From CAZVFX01 sp964626565 (lineage in GTDB: Bacteria; Myxococcota_A; UBA9042; CAIXZC01), in the NCBI GenBank assembly GCA_964626565.1, contig CAZVFX010000030.1, forward strand, positions 1 to 59,553: a DNA stretch of 59,553 nt, given 5' to 3'. Position 1 is the stretch's first letter. Every line of letters starts with the position of its first letter. The notes under the pieces were generated by a model, which was not told where the DNA came from, did not search any database, and saw only the letters and a program-made list of their open reading frames with translations. The position numbers were made by a program, and so were the translations under genes. Below are positions 41,213 to 50,107 of this stretch, piece after piece.

Positions 41213-42541
41213 TCAGTCTGCGACCAACTCGGCCAGGTAGACGGCCAGGGGAAGAGCGCTGACCGGGATCCCCTCGTGTTCTGCGCTGGCCCAGAGGCTG
41301 CGGTTGAGGAGAAAGGCCTGTTCCGGCTGGTACTTGCCGAGGAAGGACCTGAATCCACGACGGATGCCTGGTTTGCTCAACGCACCTGCTTTTACCTCGA
41401 ATGCGGTCACAGCCCCGGAGCTGCCCACAACAAAATCCACTTCTGCTTTCGATTTGCTCCGCCAGAAATGCAGGCCGGCGCCCGGGGACAGACTTTCGGA
41501 AAGATAATCGGCCACCAGGCCCTCAGCAATCTGGCCCCGGTCGGGACGGTCGGGGAAAGACTGGAGCACACCCAGGCCGAGGTTCCGCAAGCCCTGATCG
41601 GCAAAATACAGCTTGGGCATCCTGCTGAGTTCGGTTCGCTGATTGCGAAAGAACGGGGTCACTCGGCGCAACACAAAGGTCTGCTCCAGATGCTCGATGT
41701 AGCGCTCAACGGTGTCCCGATGCATGCCGAGAGTTGCGGCCAACTCCTGGATGTTGACAAGCCCTCCCTGCTGGTCGGCGATGACGGTCACCAGACGCCG
41801 GAACCCCGACATGTTTTCCACTCTCAGAAACCCCGCAATGTCCTTCTCCAGGTAGCTGCGGTAGATCTCATCGAGACGACCCAGCCTCTTGTCCGCACTG
41901 CCGGAAAGCACCACCGCCGGGTAGCCGCCGTAAGTCGCATAGCTGTCCAGGTGGTGGTTCAGCTCCGGCAGGTAGAGCGCGGTGTCTCCTTTCTTCATCG
42001 GCTTTGGCGGCAGTGACGCACCAACCGCGTCCAAGTACTCGCTGAACGAAAGCTGCGAAACGTGAAAGACCTGCTTGCGCCCGGTCAGAGCTTCGCCGGT
42101 CTTGACCCGGATGTCCAGGGACGATGAACCGGTCAGAATGAACTTGAGCGACAGTTTCATGTCCTGCAGTCCCTTGATGAGCAGTCCCGGTCTCTCAAGC
42201 CTCTGGACTTCGTCGATGAAGACAAAGGCTCTGCCGCCGTTGCCGACCTCCAGGAATCTCAACAGGGCGGACGGGTCACCCACGAAATCGGCGACCCCGG
42301 GGATATCCAGATTGAAGTAGTAGACGTCGGCAGGGGCCACTTCGTGAGACTCCAGAAGCCATGAAATCAACTGGTAGACGATGCTCGTCTTTCCGACCTG
42401 ACGCGCCCCGGTAAGCACCAGCACTTCCGGCTCATCCATCCAATCAATGACCCTCGAGAGCAACCGCCTCTTGATGGACGGCACCTCCCATTGACGCGCG
42501 ACCCGCCACGGGTTCGAAAGCTCAAACTGCCTGATATCCAT
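41213..42541 (-). CDS. AAA ATPase of the AAA_14/DUF4143 family
   Basis: 442 residues, no signal peptide. P-loop GARQVGKTS (45-53), Walker B FVFIDEVQRLE, sensor-like FILTGSSSLDI, then the C-terminal DUF4143 half with winged-helix-like NIQELAATLGMHRDTVERYI and a restriction-endonuclease-like segment (FWRSKSKAEVDFVV...TAFEVKAG). Proteins of this kind are abundant, often numerous per genome in anaerobes, and of unclear role; mobility or defence functions are suspected. Transcribed alone; no partner gene is recognised beside it. Confidence 0.85.
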   Translation of the reverse strand: MDIRQFELSNPWRVARQWEVPSIKRRLLSRVIDWMDEPEVLVLTGARQVGKTSIVYQLISWLLESHEVAPADVYYFNLDIPGVADFVGDPSALLRFLEVGNGGRAFVFIDEVQRLERPGLLIKGLQDMKLSLKFILTGSSSLDIRVKTGEALTGRKQVFHVSQLSFSEYLDAVGASLPPKPMKKGDTALYLPELNHHLDSYATYGGYPAVVLSGSADKRLGRLDEIYRSYLEKDIAGFLRVENMSGFRRLVTVIADQQGGLVNIQELAATLGMHRDTVERYIEHLEQTFVLRRVTPFFRNQRTELSRMPKLYFADQGLRNLGLGVLQSFPDRPDRGQIAEGLVADYLSESLSPGAGLHFWRSKSKAEVDFVVGSSGAVTAFEVKAGALSKPGIRRGFRSFLGKYQPEQAFLLNRSLWASAEHEGIPVSALPLAVYLAELVAD

Positions 42542-42633
42542 AACCTAGCCCTTCCGTTTTATGTGCCGACTATAAGTTTAGCAGGGTTATTATCTGCATG
42601 CAAGGAAACTCCTGTGACGAAATCAGCAGCTTG

Positions 42634-42649
42634 CGGGGAGAATACCCCG
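42634..42649. repeat. CGGGG-AGAATA-CCCCG hairpin upstream of the Mo hydroxylase operon
   Basis: A perfect five-base-pair stem with a six-base loop in the 179-base intergenic region 42542-42720, about 72 bases before the first operon gene. No convincing -35/-10 pair was found in this region; the hairpin could be an operator. Confidence 0.3.
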
Positions 42650-42720
42650 GATAATTAGTTTCTCAATCGGATCATTCTCTACTAGAATACACGTCGGTTT
42701 GATACATGGGAGATACGACC

Positions 42721-43602
42721 ATGACATCTGCTGAACATGTTGAACTGCTCACGCCACGGGACTTGGACGAGGCGCTGGGGCTGAAGGTCCGCTACGGGGA
42801 AAACGGGCGCTTCGTGGCCGGCGGTACCGACCTGCTGCTGAAGATCCACGCCGGCGTGTTTTCGCCCGGAGCGCTGATCCGGCTCCCGGTTCCCTCCGCA
42901 GACCCCGTCACTCTGCAGCACGGAATGGCGCGGGTGTGCGCGCTTACGCCCGTGGCCCGGCTGGCGGCCTCATCGCGGCTGAACAAGGGTTTGCCCCTGC
43001 TGGCCAAGGGGCTTCAATGCCTGGGTTCTCCCCAGATCCGTAACGCCGCGACTATCGGCGGGAACCTGGGCAATGCGTCCCCGTGCTGCGACTGCGGCCC
43101 GCCGCTCCTCGTCTACGGAGCGCGGGTGGTGCTGCGAGGCCCCGACGCAACCCGCCAGGTGCCCATCGCCGACTTCTTCACCGGTCCCGGAGCCACAGTG
43201 CTGAAGCACGATGAACTCATCGAAGCGGTGCTGGTTCCGGTACCCCAACGGGACGAGCAGGTTTTCCACGAAAAATTCGGCCCCCGGGGCGCCAACGTCA
43301 TCGCCTCGGCCAATTTCGCGGCCAGGGTCCACATCGAAGGGCGCCGCCTGGACGACGTTCTGCTGGCCGCGGGCAGCGTTGCACCTACCCCCGTGCGCCT
43401 GACCAACCTGGAGCAACTCCTGGTCGACTGCACCATTCCCCAATTGAAGGAACCGGATACCATCGACGAAGTGAACCAGGCCCTGGACCGGGACATCAGC
43501 CCCATTACCGATGTGAGGGGCAGCCTCTGGTACAAAGGCAAGGTGATCCAGCTCTCCGTCCATAAGATGCTGGAGGAGCTGAAGGAGGAACGTGATGAGT
43601 GA
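42721..43602 (+). CDS. Molybdenum hydroxylase FAD subunit (CoxM/XdhB type)
   Basis: 293 residues. ATG 42721 has GGAG eight bases upstream; ATG 42706 has none. FAD-binding motifs of the family: FVAGGTDLLLKIHAG (about 31-45) and AATIGGNLGNASPCCDCGPPLL, followed by VPIADFFTGPGATVLKHDELI. It carries electrons from the [2Fe-2S] subunit to an acceptor. The Cys cluster CCDC next to the FAD loop differs from the usual 'SP.aD.pP' form and is notable. The stop overlaps the next start by eight bases. Confidence 0.9.
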   Translation: MTSAEHVELLTPRDLDEALGLKVRYGENGRFVAGGTDLLLKIHAGVFSPGALIRLPVPSADPVTLQHGMARVCALTPVARLAASSRLNKGLPLLAKGLQCLGSPQIRNAATIGGNLGNASPCCDCGPPLLVYGARVVLRGPDATRQVPIADFFTGPGATVLKHDELIEAVLVPVPQRDEQVFHEKFGPRGANVIASANFAARVHIEGRRLDDVLLAAGSVAPTPVRLTNLEQLLVDCTIPQLKEPDTIDEVNQALDRDISPITDVRGSLWYKGKVIQLSVHKMLEELKEERDE

Positions 43603-44065
43603 AATATCGTTCCGACTCAACGGCAAGGTGGTGAACGCTACGGTCGACGGCTATGAGCGCCTGGTGGACTTACTCCGCGATGGTCTCGGCTGCACCGAAG
43701 TAAAAGAAGGATGCGGCGAAGGAGAGTGCGGGGCCTGCACCGTCCTGCTGGACGGAAAGCCGGTGACTTCGTGCATCATGTTTGCCTTCCAGGTCGCGGG
43801 AAGAGATGTAACCACCGTGAAGGGGCTGGGCGCAGAGGAGTTGAACCGTATAGAGGAGGCGATGGTCTCCGAAGGTGCGGTTCAGTGTGGCTTCTGCACT
43901 CCGGGCCTGGTGTTGACCATCAAGGCCTTACTCGACGAAGACCGCACCCCCACTCAGGAAGAGATCCGGCTAGCCCTTTCCGGCAACCTGTGCCGGTGCA
44001 CCGGCTATGAGATGATCTTCAAGGCGACAGCCAGGCTTGCCGGCGGGGAGGGTGGCCATGAGTAA
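43595..44065 (+). CDS. Molybdenum hydroxylase [2Fe-2S] subunit (CoxS/XdhC type)
   Basis: 156 residues from ATG 43595 (GGAGG six bases before). Plant-type cluster ligands Cys40, 45, 48, 60 (CGEGECGACTVLLDGKPVTSC) and helical-domain cluster ligands Cys98, 101, 133, 135 (QCGFCTPG, NLCRCTGYEM) are complete. It relays electrons between the molybdenum site and FAD. Overlapping neighbours on both sides show a tight operon. Confidence 0.95.
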   Translation: MSEISFRLNGKVVNATVDGYERLVDLLRDGLGCTEVKEGCGEGECGACTVLLDGKPVTSCIMFAFQVAGRDVTTVKGLGAEELNRIEEAMVSEGAVQCGFCTPGLVLTIKALLDEDRTPTQEEIRLALSGNLCRCTGYEMIFKATARLAGGEGGHE

Positions 44066-46415
44066 GACGAAGATTGTCGGAGCGGGCCTGGCTCGCCTGG
44101 ATGCAGTGGAAAAGGTGCGGGGCGACGCCCGCTACCTTGACGACTACTCGTTTCCCAACCAACTCCATGCGGCCATGGTTCTTTCCCCCCATGCCCATGC
44201 CGAAGTGGTCTCTATCGACATCGACGAAGCGTCCGCCGCTCCCGGCGTGGTCACTGTGCTTCTCGGCAGCGACGTACCGGGGACGAACCAGGTGGGCTGC
44301 GTGTTCCCGGATCAGCCGCTGCTGGCCACGGAGCGGGTACGATTCGTAGGCGACCGGGTGGCGCTGGTGGTGGCCGAAACCAGGCAGCAGGCCCGTAAGG
44401 CCGCCCGCCTGGTGCAGGTGGAGTACCGTGAACTGGACAGCGTCCACGACCCTGAGACCGCTCTGGAGGACGGGGCGGTGCAACTGCACGAGGGCGGCAA
44501 CCTGGTGCGCCATCAGAAGATCCGCTTCGGCAAGGGGGAAGCGGGGTTCGAAGGGTGCGACGTGGTGGTGGAGAAGAGTTTCTCCGTCAACTACCAGGAG
44601 CACGCTTATCTGGAGCCCCAGGCTTGCGCCGCGGTGCCGGAAGTCAACAGCATGACCATCCTGGGCAGCATGCAGTGCCCGTTTTACGTCCAGGGCGCTA
44701 TCGCCAGGGTGCTGGGGTGCGACAAGAACGCAGTCCGGGTGATTCAGACTACTACCGGCGGCGGCTTTGGTGGCAAAGAGGACTACCCTTCCGAAGTTGC
44801 GGCCTGCGCCGCGGTGGCCGCGGCTCACACCGGGAGACCGGTGAAGCTGGTGTACAGTCGAGCCGAGGACATGCAACTGTCCACCAAGCGCCACCGTATG
44901 AAGATGCAGTACAAACTCGGGGCCAGGAAAGACGGCACGTTCGTGACGCTGCGGGCTACTATCCACGTGGATTCCGGGGGTTATGCCGGTTTGTCCACGG
45001 TGGTCGCGGAGCGGTCCAACAGTACCGCGGCCGGGCCCTACCGTTTCGAGCACGCCCACGTCGACACCCTCATCGTGTACACCAACAACCTGTTCGGCGG
45101 CGCGTTCCGTGGGTTCGGCAATCCCCAGGTGACTTTTGCCACCGAAGGCGTCATAGAACTGCTGGCCGATGAGTTGCAGATGGACTCCCTTGACCTGAGG
45201 AGGAAAAACCTGCTCAGTGAGGGTGAAAAGACCATCACCGGGCAACCGATTCCTCCATCCTATCCCTCACTGGCAGTACTGGATCTGTTGGTTGAGAAAT
45301 CCAAGTACCGCGAACTGAAGGCGGAAGCGGAGGCGTTGAGCGCAGCCTCGAAATGGAAGAAGTGGGGAGTTGGTATGGCGCTGTCCATGTATGGGGGCTG
45401 TCTCCATGCTGGCGGGCAGCACCTGGAAGGGTCCGGCGCCCTGATTCAGGTGAGGAGCGACGGGTCGGTAGAGGTGAACATCGGCGGTGCGGAGATAGGC
45501 CAGGGTGCGTTCACCGTGGTGGCTCAAATCGCGGCCGAGACCTTGGGCGCCCCCTTCGAGAAGATGGTGGTTCCCCTTACCGATACCCGCATGGTGCCCG
45601 ACAGCGGCCCCACGGTGGCGTCCCGTACCACGGTGATGAGCGGTAATGCGGCCCGAGGTGCGGCTCTGCAACTCAGGGCTCGCCTCAAAGAACTTGCCGC
45701 CGATCTGCTGGAGTGTGAATCAAACGCCATTCAGGTCGAGCCGGGCCGATATTTCTCACCCACCGGCAGCGTCGATTTCGAAGAGCTTTGCGGAGTTGCG
45801 TTTACCCGCAAGCTCAACCTGTTCGCGTCCGGATGGTATGCTCCGCCCCCAAAGGACTGGGATCTCGAAACGGGACAGGGGACGGCATACTCGTCATATA
45901 GTTGCACAGGGCACGTGGCACTGTGTGAGGTAGACCTGCTTTCCGGGCTGACCAAGGTGAAACGGCTGGTGGCCGTTCACGACGTGGGCAAGGTTGTAAA
46001 CAGCTCTCTCATCGAAGGCCAGGCCCACGGCGGCATGGTCCAGGGCATGGGGTGGGCGCTGTCTGAGAATATTCTGCTGGACAAAGGCCGCTGCCTCAAT
46101 CCCGGTTTTGCCGACTATCTTATTCCGTCGGCGCTGGACACCCCGGAGATGGAGGCGCATTTCGTTGAGGAGCCCTACCCGGACGGCCCCTTTGGGGCCA
46201 AAGGGATCGGGGAGCCTTCACTTATTTCAGTACCTACCGCGGTGGCCGCGGGGGTTGGCAACGCCTGCGGCTTTGTTCCTACGAAGCTGCCGGTTACTGC
46301 GGAAACAGTATTGAGGTGGGTTCATGAAGGGCGCAAAGATTCCGGTGACGCCGGAAGCGCTGGAGCTGCACAAGGACAGTCTTGTCGTCGATTGCCACAC
46401 TCACTTCCTGATTAA
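44058..46415 (+). CDS. Molybdenum hydroxylase catalytic subunit, xanthine dehydrogenase-like
   Basis: 785 residues from ATG 44058, overlapping the previous stop. Molybdenum-site blocks: TTTGGGFGGKEDYPSE, GGAFRGFGNPQVTF, GGAEIGQGAFTVVAQI, and the catalytic glutamate Glu719 in AKGIGEPSLIS. Glu241 (GGFGGKE) and Arg278 (STKRHRMKMQYK) align with bovine xanthine dehydrogenase Glu802 and Arg880, the purine-positioning pair that aldehyde oxidases lack, which favours a purine- or similar heterocycle-hydroxylating enzyme. The CO-dehydrogenase AYxCSFR loop is absent. The last 30 residues (after TVLRWVHEG) overlap the dipeptidase gene in another frame and look non-native. Confidence 0.9.
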   Translation: MSKTKIVGAGLARLDAVEKVRGDARYLDDYSFPNQLHAAMVLSPHAHAEVVSIDIDEASAAPGVVTVLLGSDVPGTNQVGCVFPDQPLLATERVRFVGDRVALVVAETRQQARKAARLVQVEYRELDSVHDPETALEDGAVQLHEGGNLVRHQKIRFGKGEAGFEGCDVVVEKSFSVNYQEHAYLEPQACAAVPEVNSMTILGSMQCPFYVQGAIARVLGCDKNAVRVIQTTTGGGFGGKEDYPSEVAACAAVAAAHTGRPVKLVYSRAEDMQLSTKRHRMKMQYKLGARKDGTFVTLRATIHVDSGGYAGLSTVVAERSNSTAAGPYRFEHAHVDTLIVYTNNLFGGAFRGFGNPQVTFATEGVIELLADELQMDSLDLRRKNLLSEGEKTITGQPIPPSYPSLAVLDLLVEKSKYRELKAEAEALSAASKWKKWGVGMALSMYGGCLHAGGQHLEGSGALIQVRSDGSVEVNIGGAEIGQGAFTVVAQIAAETLGAPFEKMVVPLTDTRMVPDSGPTVASRTTVMSGNAARGAALQLRARLKELAADLLECESNAIQVEPGRYFSPTGSVDFEELCGVAFTRKLNLFASGWYAPPPKDWDLETGQGTAYSSYSCTGHVALCEVDLLSGLTKVKRLVAVHDVGKVVNSSLIEGQAHGGMVQGMGWALSENILLDKGRCLNPGFADYLIPSALDTPEMEAHFVEEPYPDGPFGAKGIGEPSLISVPTAVAAGVGNACGFVPTKLPVTAETVLRWVHEGRKDSGDAGSAGAAQGQSCRRLPHSLPD

Positions 46416-47343
46416 CGGGTTTTTATGGAAGCGAAGGTTCGATGAGGTTTCGAAGAGACCCGCAGTCTGGAATCCGCTGAAGAATTCACTGGACCTTTCC
46501 AGCGCGACCGATGGCGGAGTCAACGTGCTGGCGTTCACCTCGTACATTCCGGGCTGGCCGTTCCGCCGTGATTCGGACCAACTCACCGACCGGATCATCG
46601 ACCGCTACTACGAAATCATCGACGAGTGCGACGGCAAGGTTGTCCATTGCACCACCGCAGGAGAAATGCGGGCCGCGGCGGCTGGTGGGAAACTGGCCGG
46701 CTTCCTGGCCATCGAGGGTGGGCACGTGCTGGCAGGCGACCTCGGGAAAGTGCGGCATTACTACGACCGGGGGGTGCGGCTGCTCACCCTTACCCACTTC
46801 ATTTCCAACGGTATCGCCGACGGTACTACTTCACCGTTCCGGCCCTTGGACGGCTTGTCCGATTTCGGCAAGGAGGTGGTCCGGGAGATGGAGGCGCTGG
46901 GCATGGCGGTTGACGTGGCCCACTGCTCGGACCGGGCGGTGGAAGACGTCTTGGAGATTGCGACCAAGCCGGTGATCTACTCCCACGGTGCGCTGCGGCG
47001 ACACAAGAAACTGGAGCGCAACCTGGCCGATCACCAGGTAAAGGCTATCGCGGAAAAAGGCGGCCTCATCGGAGTGATCTTCTTCCCGAAGTACTTAGGC
47101 AAATCCGGCAAGGGTATGCGCTCGGTGGCCCGGCAGGCCAGGGACATCGCCGAATTGGCCGGGCCCGGGCACATCTGCTTTGGCAGCGACATGGACGGCA
47201 CCACCTATCTACCCCGCGGTTTTGTGGACGCGTCCGACTGGCCCCAGGTCACCCAAGCCCTCATGGATGAGGGTTTCAACGCGGACGAGATCAAAGGAAT
47301 TCTAGGCGAGAATTTCCTGCGGTATCTTGAAGAGGTCGCCTGA
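46324..47343 (+). CDS. Membrane dipeptidase-like protein (M19), altered metal motif
   Basis: 339 residues, no signal peptide; GAGGTGGG precedes ATG 46324. Binuclear zinc ligands expected for renal-dipeptidase relatives are visible: Glu131 (FLAIEGGH), His200 (VDVAHCS), His221 (PVIYSHG), and Asp289 (CFGSDMDG). The first motif reads His25-Thr-His27 (VVDCHTHF) instead of the usual His-x-Asp. The start lies 92 bases inside the molybdenum hydroxylase gene, so the two are coupled. Context suggests hydrolysis of an amide in the heterocycle pathway rather than dipeptide digestion, which is inference. Confidence 0.85.
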   Translation: MKGAKIPVTPEALELHKDSLVVDCHTHFLINGFLWKRRFDEVSKRPAVWNPLKNSLDLSSATDGGVNVLAFTSYIPGWPFRRDSDQLTDRIIDRYYEIIDECDGKVVHCTTAGEMRAAAAGGKLAGFLAIEGGHVLAGDLGKVRHYYDRGVRLLTLTHFISNGIADGTTSPFRPLDGLSDFGKEVVREMEALGMAVDVAHCSDRAVEDVLEIATKPVIYSHGALRRHKKLERNLADHQVKAIAEKGGLIGVIFFPKYLGKSGKGMRSVARQARDIAELAGPGHICFGSDMDGTTYLPRGFVDASDWPQVTQALMDEGFNADEIKGILGENFLRYLEEVA

Positions 47344-47649
47344 CGCAGCACGTAGCTGTGCCACCTTCGCAGGTGGACGCCCTTCCCACGATCATCACCC
47401 ATCCGAACTGTCATCCCGACATCCCCGACGCACCCAACTTCGCACTCGGATTTGCCCTACTGGAGGAGATGGAGGGACCTCGTCATGGTTCAGCAACTCT
47501 CGTCATCCGCGGTCGGCCCGGGGCCGAGTAGTAGTGTCGACAGCATCCTGACATGGGGGAGGTCCTTCGACTACATGAGGCGATGCTCATTCCGCTCAGA
47601 GCCTGCACTGAGCGATGCGTAGCAGAGTCGAACGTGATGACAGTTCGGA
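47344..47649. other. 306-base intergenic region with degraded repeats, no gene
   Basis: No credible coding frame with a ribosome site was found. It contains a perfect palindrome TCGGCCCGGGGCCGA (47513-47527), which might end the preceding operon transcript but lacks a T-run. Around 47560-47635 two pieces (GGTCCTTCGACTACATGAGG and CACTGAGCGATGCG...GAGTCGAA) resemble inverted and direct degraded copies of the element at 17831-17860. Confidence 0.5.
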
Positions 47650-49971
47650 TTAGAGTTTATTTGTGCCCGCGGCGATGGCGCCGGAAAGCCACTGGAAATT
47701 GTCCAGCGCGATCGCGGTGTCGTACAAACCGTCGTTGGTATCCTGCAGATGGAAATTCAGAGTGAACGTCTCCCCTGCCTGGATGGGCCAGACCGTGCGC
47801 ATCCACCCGGTGGACGTCTGAAACCCGGTGCCTCCCAGTTTGGTCTGGGGCGGGTCTTCCTCCAGGTCGGCGATGGCGCCCAGGTAGCAGTAGGCGACTC
47901 CGCCCTCCTCGAACGCAGTGTACACCTGCGGATTGACGCACTCGACGTAGTTGATCACCTTGCCTTCCCCGCCGGTGGTCTGAGGTGCGTTAAGGACCAG
48001 GTAGAACTTGTCGTTGTAGGGTTGGTTGGTGCCGGTAAATTCCGCGGAGGTAAAGAGGAAATCAACGCTGAAACCGGTAACGCCGATGGGCGCGCTCAAG
48101 GTCAGCTTGGCCTGAATCACATCGTGGGCCGTGGCGTTGGTGAACGGGTCGCCCATCGATGCATTTCCCGGCGGCAAATTGTCGTTGTGTTCGGGATTGC
48201 TCAGGTTGCCGGTGGAGAGCACCACGAAGGTGGGGCCATTCTTGGGCTGCAGGTCGTTACCCGCATTGCCCCAGTTGGCTTCCACCTGCCACGAGGTCGA
48301 GATGTTGTCTCCCAGGGGAGCCACGACTTCCGCGCTGCCCACTTCGGTGGGATAGCACAGGTCGAGGCCGCACGTCAGAGCGGCTGCAGTCTGGCCGGAG
48401 CATTCGCCTGCGCAGTTCACGCCCAGGCAGGAGCCGGCTCCCGTGCAGACTTCGTCGTCCGCACAAACTCCACACACACCGCCGCACGCATCTTCCCCGC
48501 ACTCCTTGTTGCCGCATTGGGGATCACAATCGACGCATTCGCCCGCGGCACAAACCTGCCCCAGCGCCTCGCAATCGGTAGTGGTGCCCCATCCTGAACC
48601 AAACTCATCGCAGGTCACCGCGGCGCCGCCATCGCACTCCGGCACTCCCGGCTCGCAAACCCACGGAGCGCACAAGCCCTCGTCATCCTGGCAGAACTCG
48701 CCATCACCGCATGGGGTGGTGTCAAAGTCGGTGCCGTTCTCCAGGCAGTGGACCAGGGTCAACGGGTCGAGGCAGTAGGTAACTCCCATTTCACACACCA
48801 CCTCTTTGCACTCACCACCGGAGCATGCCGCTTCAGCCGCGGCACAATCTTCTTCCCACACATATCCGCTGCCATCGTCTTTGCATTCGTACGCGACATC
48901 TCCTGAGCAGCCGCTCTCTCCCGGTGGACACAACCAGGGAACACACTCGGCTTCGACGCAGAACTCCTCCGGCAGACACTGGCTGATGACCACGAACACG
49001 GCGCCGTTTTCGCTGCAGGCTCCCACCGCGTTGTCGAGGCAAGCGGGCCACTCCGCATCCTGGTCGCACACGTCGTCAAGGCAGGCCGCCCCCTCGCAAT
49101 AATGGTCGTCGGCGCAATCGAGGTCGGAGAGGCAATCGACACATTCGCCCAACTCCTTGTCGCACACCATGTCGTAATCTTTGCAGTCCTTGTCCGAGTC
49201 GCAGAAGTGCACTTCGTAACATTCATGTGCTTCGCTGCAGCGCCAGCCATCCGCACAATCCGCATCCTCCACGCACTCTACGCAAATCCCCTCGTCCTTG
49301 AAGCACACTTCATCATCAGCGCAGTCCTTGGACGAATCGCAGGTGGCAGGGGCGATGCACAGGTTCGCCTCACAGGTGTAGTTGGGCGGGCAATCGTCGA
49401 CAATGACACACTCGACGCACACGGCGTTGGACTCGTCACAAACGAGCCCATCGGGGCAGGGGGAAGCGGGGCATGGCAATTCCACGCATCCGTTATTCTG
49501 GCACTCCTCAAACTCTCCACAGTCATTGTCCTCGACGCATTCTTCGCAAAGCCCCGCTTGCTCATCGCAGACGCCGCCGCCCTGACTACACTGGTCGTCA
49601 GTGGTGCACGGACCACATTTACCGGTGTCCGCATCGCAAATATGCGGGTAGCACTCGGCGAGTTCCTCGCAGGGAATCGATTCCTCGACGCACTTGCTGT
49701 TTACGCATTGCGCTCCTTCCGTACATATACCGCACTGCCCGCCGCAGCTATCAGAGCCGCACTCCTTGTTGTCGCACACCGGGACGCACCCCCCGTCGGG
49801 GTCGGGAAGGGTTCCATCGTTTGACAGGTCACTCTCGCCGTCGGCATCCGATTCCACAGCATCCCCCGCATCGGTCTCGATGGCCGGACCGGAACTGCCG
49901 CCGGAGCCGGGACAGCCGGCAACAAAGAGGAACAGGAATACAAGATTCAGGGCGAACAGGTTCCGGAGCAT
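47650..49971 (-). CDS. Cys-rich lipoprotein with choice-of-anchor L domain
   Basis: 773 residues; AGGAGG precedes ATG 49971. Lipobox LFLFVAGC. The middle is a long series of short cysteine units (CVECVIVDDCPPNYTC, CVECVEDADCADGWRC, CVDCLSDLDCADDHYC) and CGKEC-type modules (NKECGSDSCGGQCGIC, NKECGEDACGGVCGVC). From about residue 515 there is a choice-of-anchor L-like domain: TSWQVEANWGNAGNDLQPKN, FSVDFLFTSAEF, YNDKFYLVLNAPQTT, and the closing DGLYDTAIALDNFQWLSG, closely parallel to the gene at 4-1782. Role unknown; surface exposed. The C-terminus lacks a separate sorting tail. Confidence 0.8.
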   Translation of the reverse strand: MLRNLFALNLVFLFLFVAGCPGSGGSSGPAIETDAGDAVESDADGESDLSNDGTLPDPDGGCVPVCDNKECGSDSCGGQCGICTEGAQCVNSKCVEESIPCEELAECYPHICDADTGKCGPCTTDDQCSQGGGVCDEQAGLCEECVEDNDCGEFEECQNNGCVELPCPASPCPDGLVCDESNAVCVECVIVDDCPPNYTCEANLCIAPATCDSSKDCADDEVCFKDEGICVECVEDADCADGWRCSEAHECYEVHFCDSDKDCKDYDMVCDKELGECVDCLSDLDCADDHYCEGAACLDDVCDQDAEWPACLDNAVGACSENGAVFVVISQCLPEEFCVEAECVPWLCPPGESGCSGDVAYECKDDGSGYVWEEDCAAAEAACSGGECKEVVCEMGVTYCLDPLTLVHCLENGTDFDTTPCGDGEFCQDDEGLCAPWVCEPGVPECDGGAAVTCDEFGSGWGTTTDCEALGQVCAAGECVDCDPQCGNKECGEDACGGVCGVCADDEVCTGAGSCLGVNCAGECSGQTAAALTCGLDLCYPTEVGSAEVVAPLGDNISTSWQVEANWGNAGNDLQPKNGPTFVVLSTGNLSNPEHNDNLPPGNASMGDPFTNATAHDVIQAKLTLSAPIGVTGFSVDFLFTSAEFTGTNQPYNDKFYLVLNAPQTTGGEGKVINYVECVNPQVYTAFEEGGVAYCYLGAIADLEEDPPQTKLGGTGFQTSTGWMRTVWPIQAGETFTLNFHLQDTNDGLYDTAIALDNFQWLSGAIAAGTNKL

Positions 49972-50014
49972 GGGGCCCTCCTTGGGGGTCACTTGTCACG
50001 CTACAACAGAGTTA

Positions 50015-50043
50015 ATCTTACTGTGTAGGATATGGGGCGTCAA
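50015..50043 (-). promoter_or_regulatory. Candidate promoter for the lipoprotein gene at 49971
   Basis: Minus strand TTGACG (50043-50038), 17 bases, TAAGAT (50020-50015), 44 bases before the ATG. Five of six and four of six matches to the consensus boxes. Confidence 0.4.
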
Positions 50044-50073
50044 AAAGGCGGCGGACAACGGCCCGCGGAGCGG

Positions 50074-50104
50074 TCAGCTATCAGCCGTCGGTTCTGATAG
50101 CTGA
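50074..50104. repeat. Perfect 11-base-pair inverted repeat
   Basis: TCAGCTATCAG (50074-50084) and CTGATAGCTGA (50094-50104) around a nine-base loop, three bases beyond the stop of the gene ending at 50108. It may act as a transcript end for that gene, without a T-run, or be one of the short dispersed palindromes common between genes in this type of genome. Confidence 0.6.
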
Positions 50105-50107
50105 TAC

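Noticed and set aside
41213..42541. Mobile element or defence island around the AAA/DUF4143 ATPase
   Set aside because: It stands alone between ordinary genes; no integrase, transposase, nuclease or flanking repeats were seen.
44058..46415. Aerobic CO dehydrogenase (CoxL)
   Set aside because: The active-site loop of form I CoxL (AYxCSFR) is missing, and the purine-contact Glu and Arg of xanthine dehydrogenase are present.
47460..47640. Possible small genes in the 306-base gap
   Set aside because: Frames are short, have no ribosome site and overlap degraded repeat sequence.
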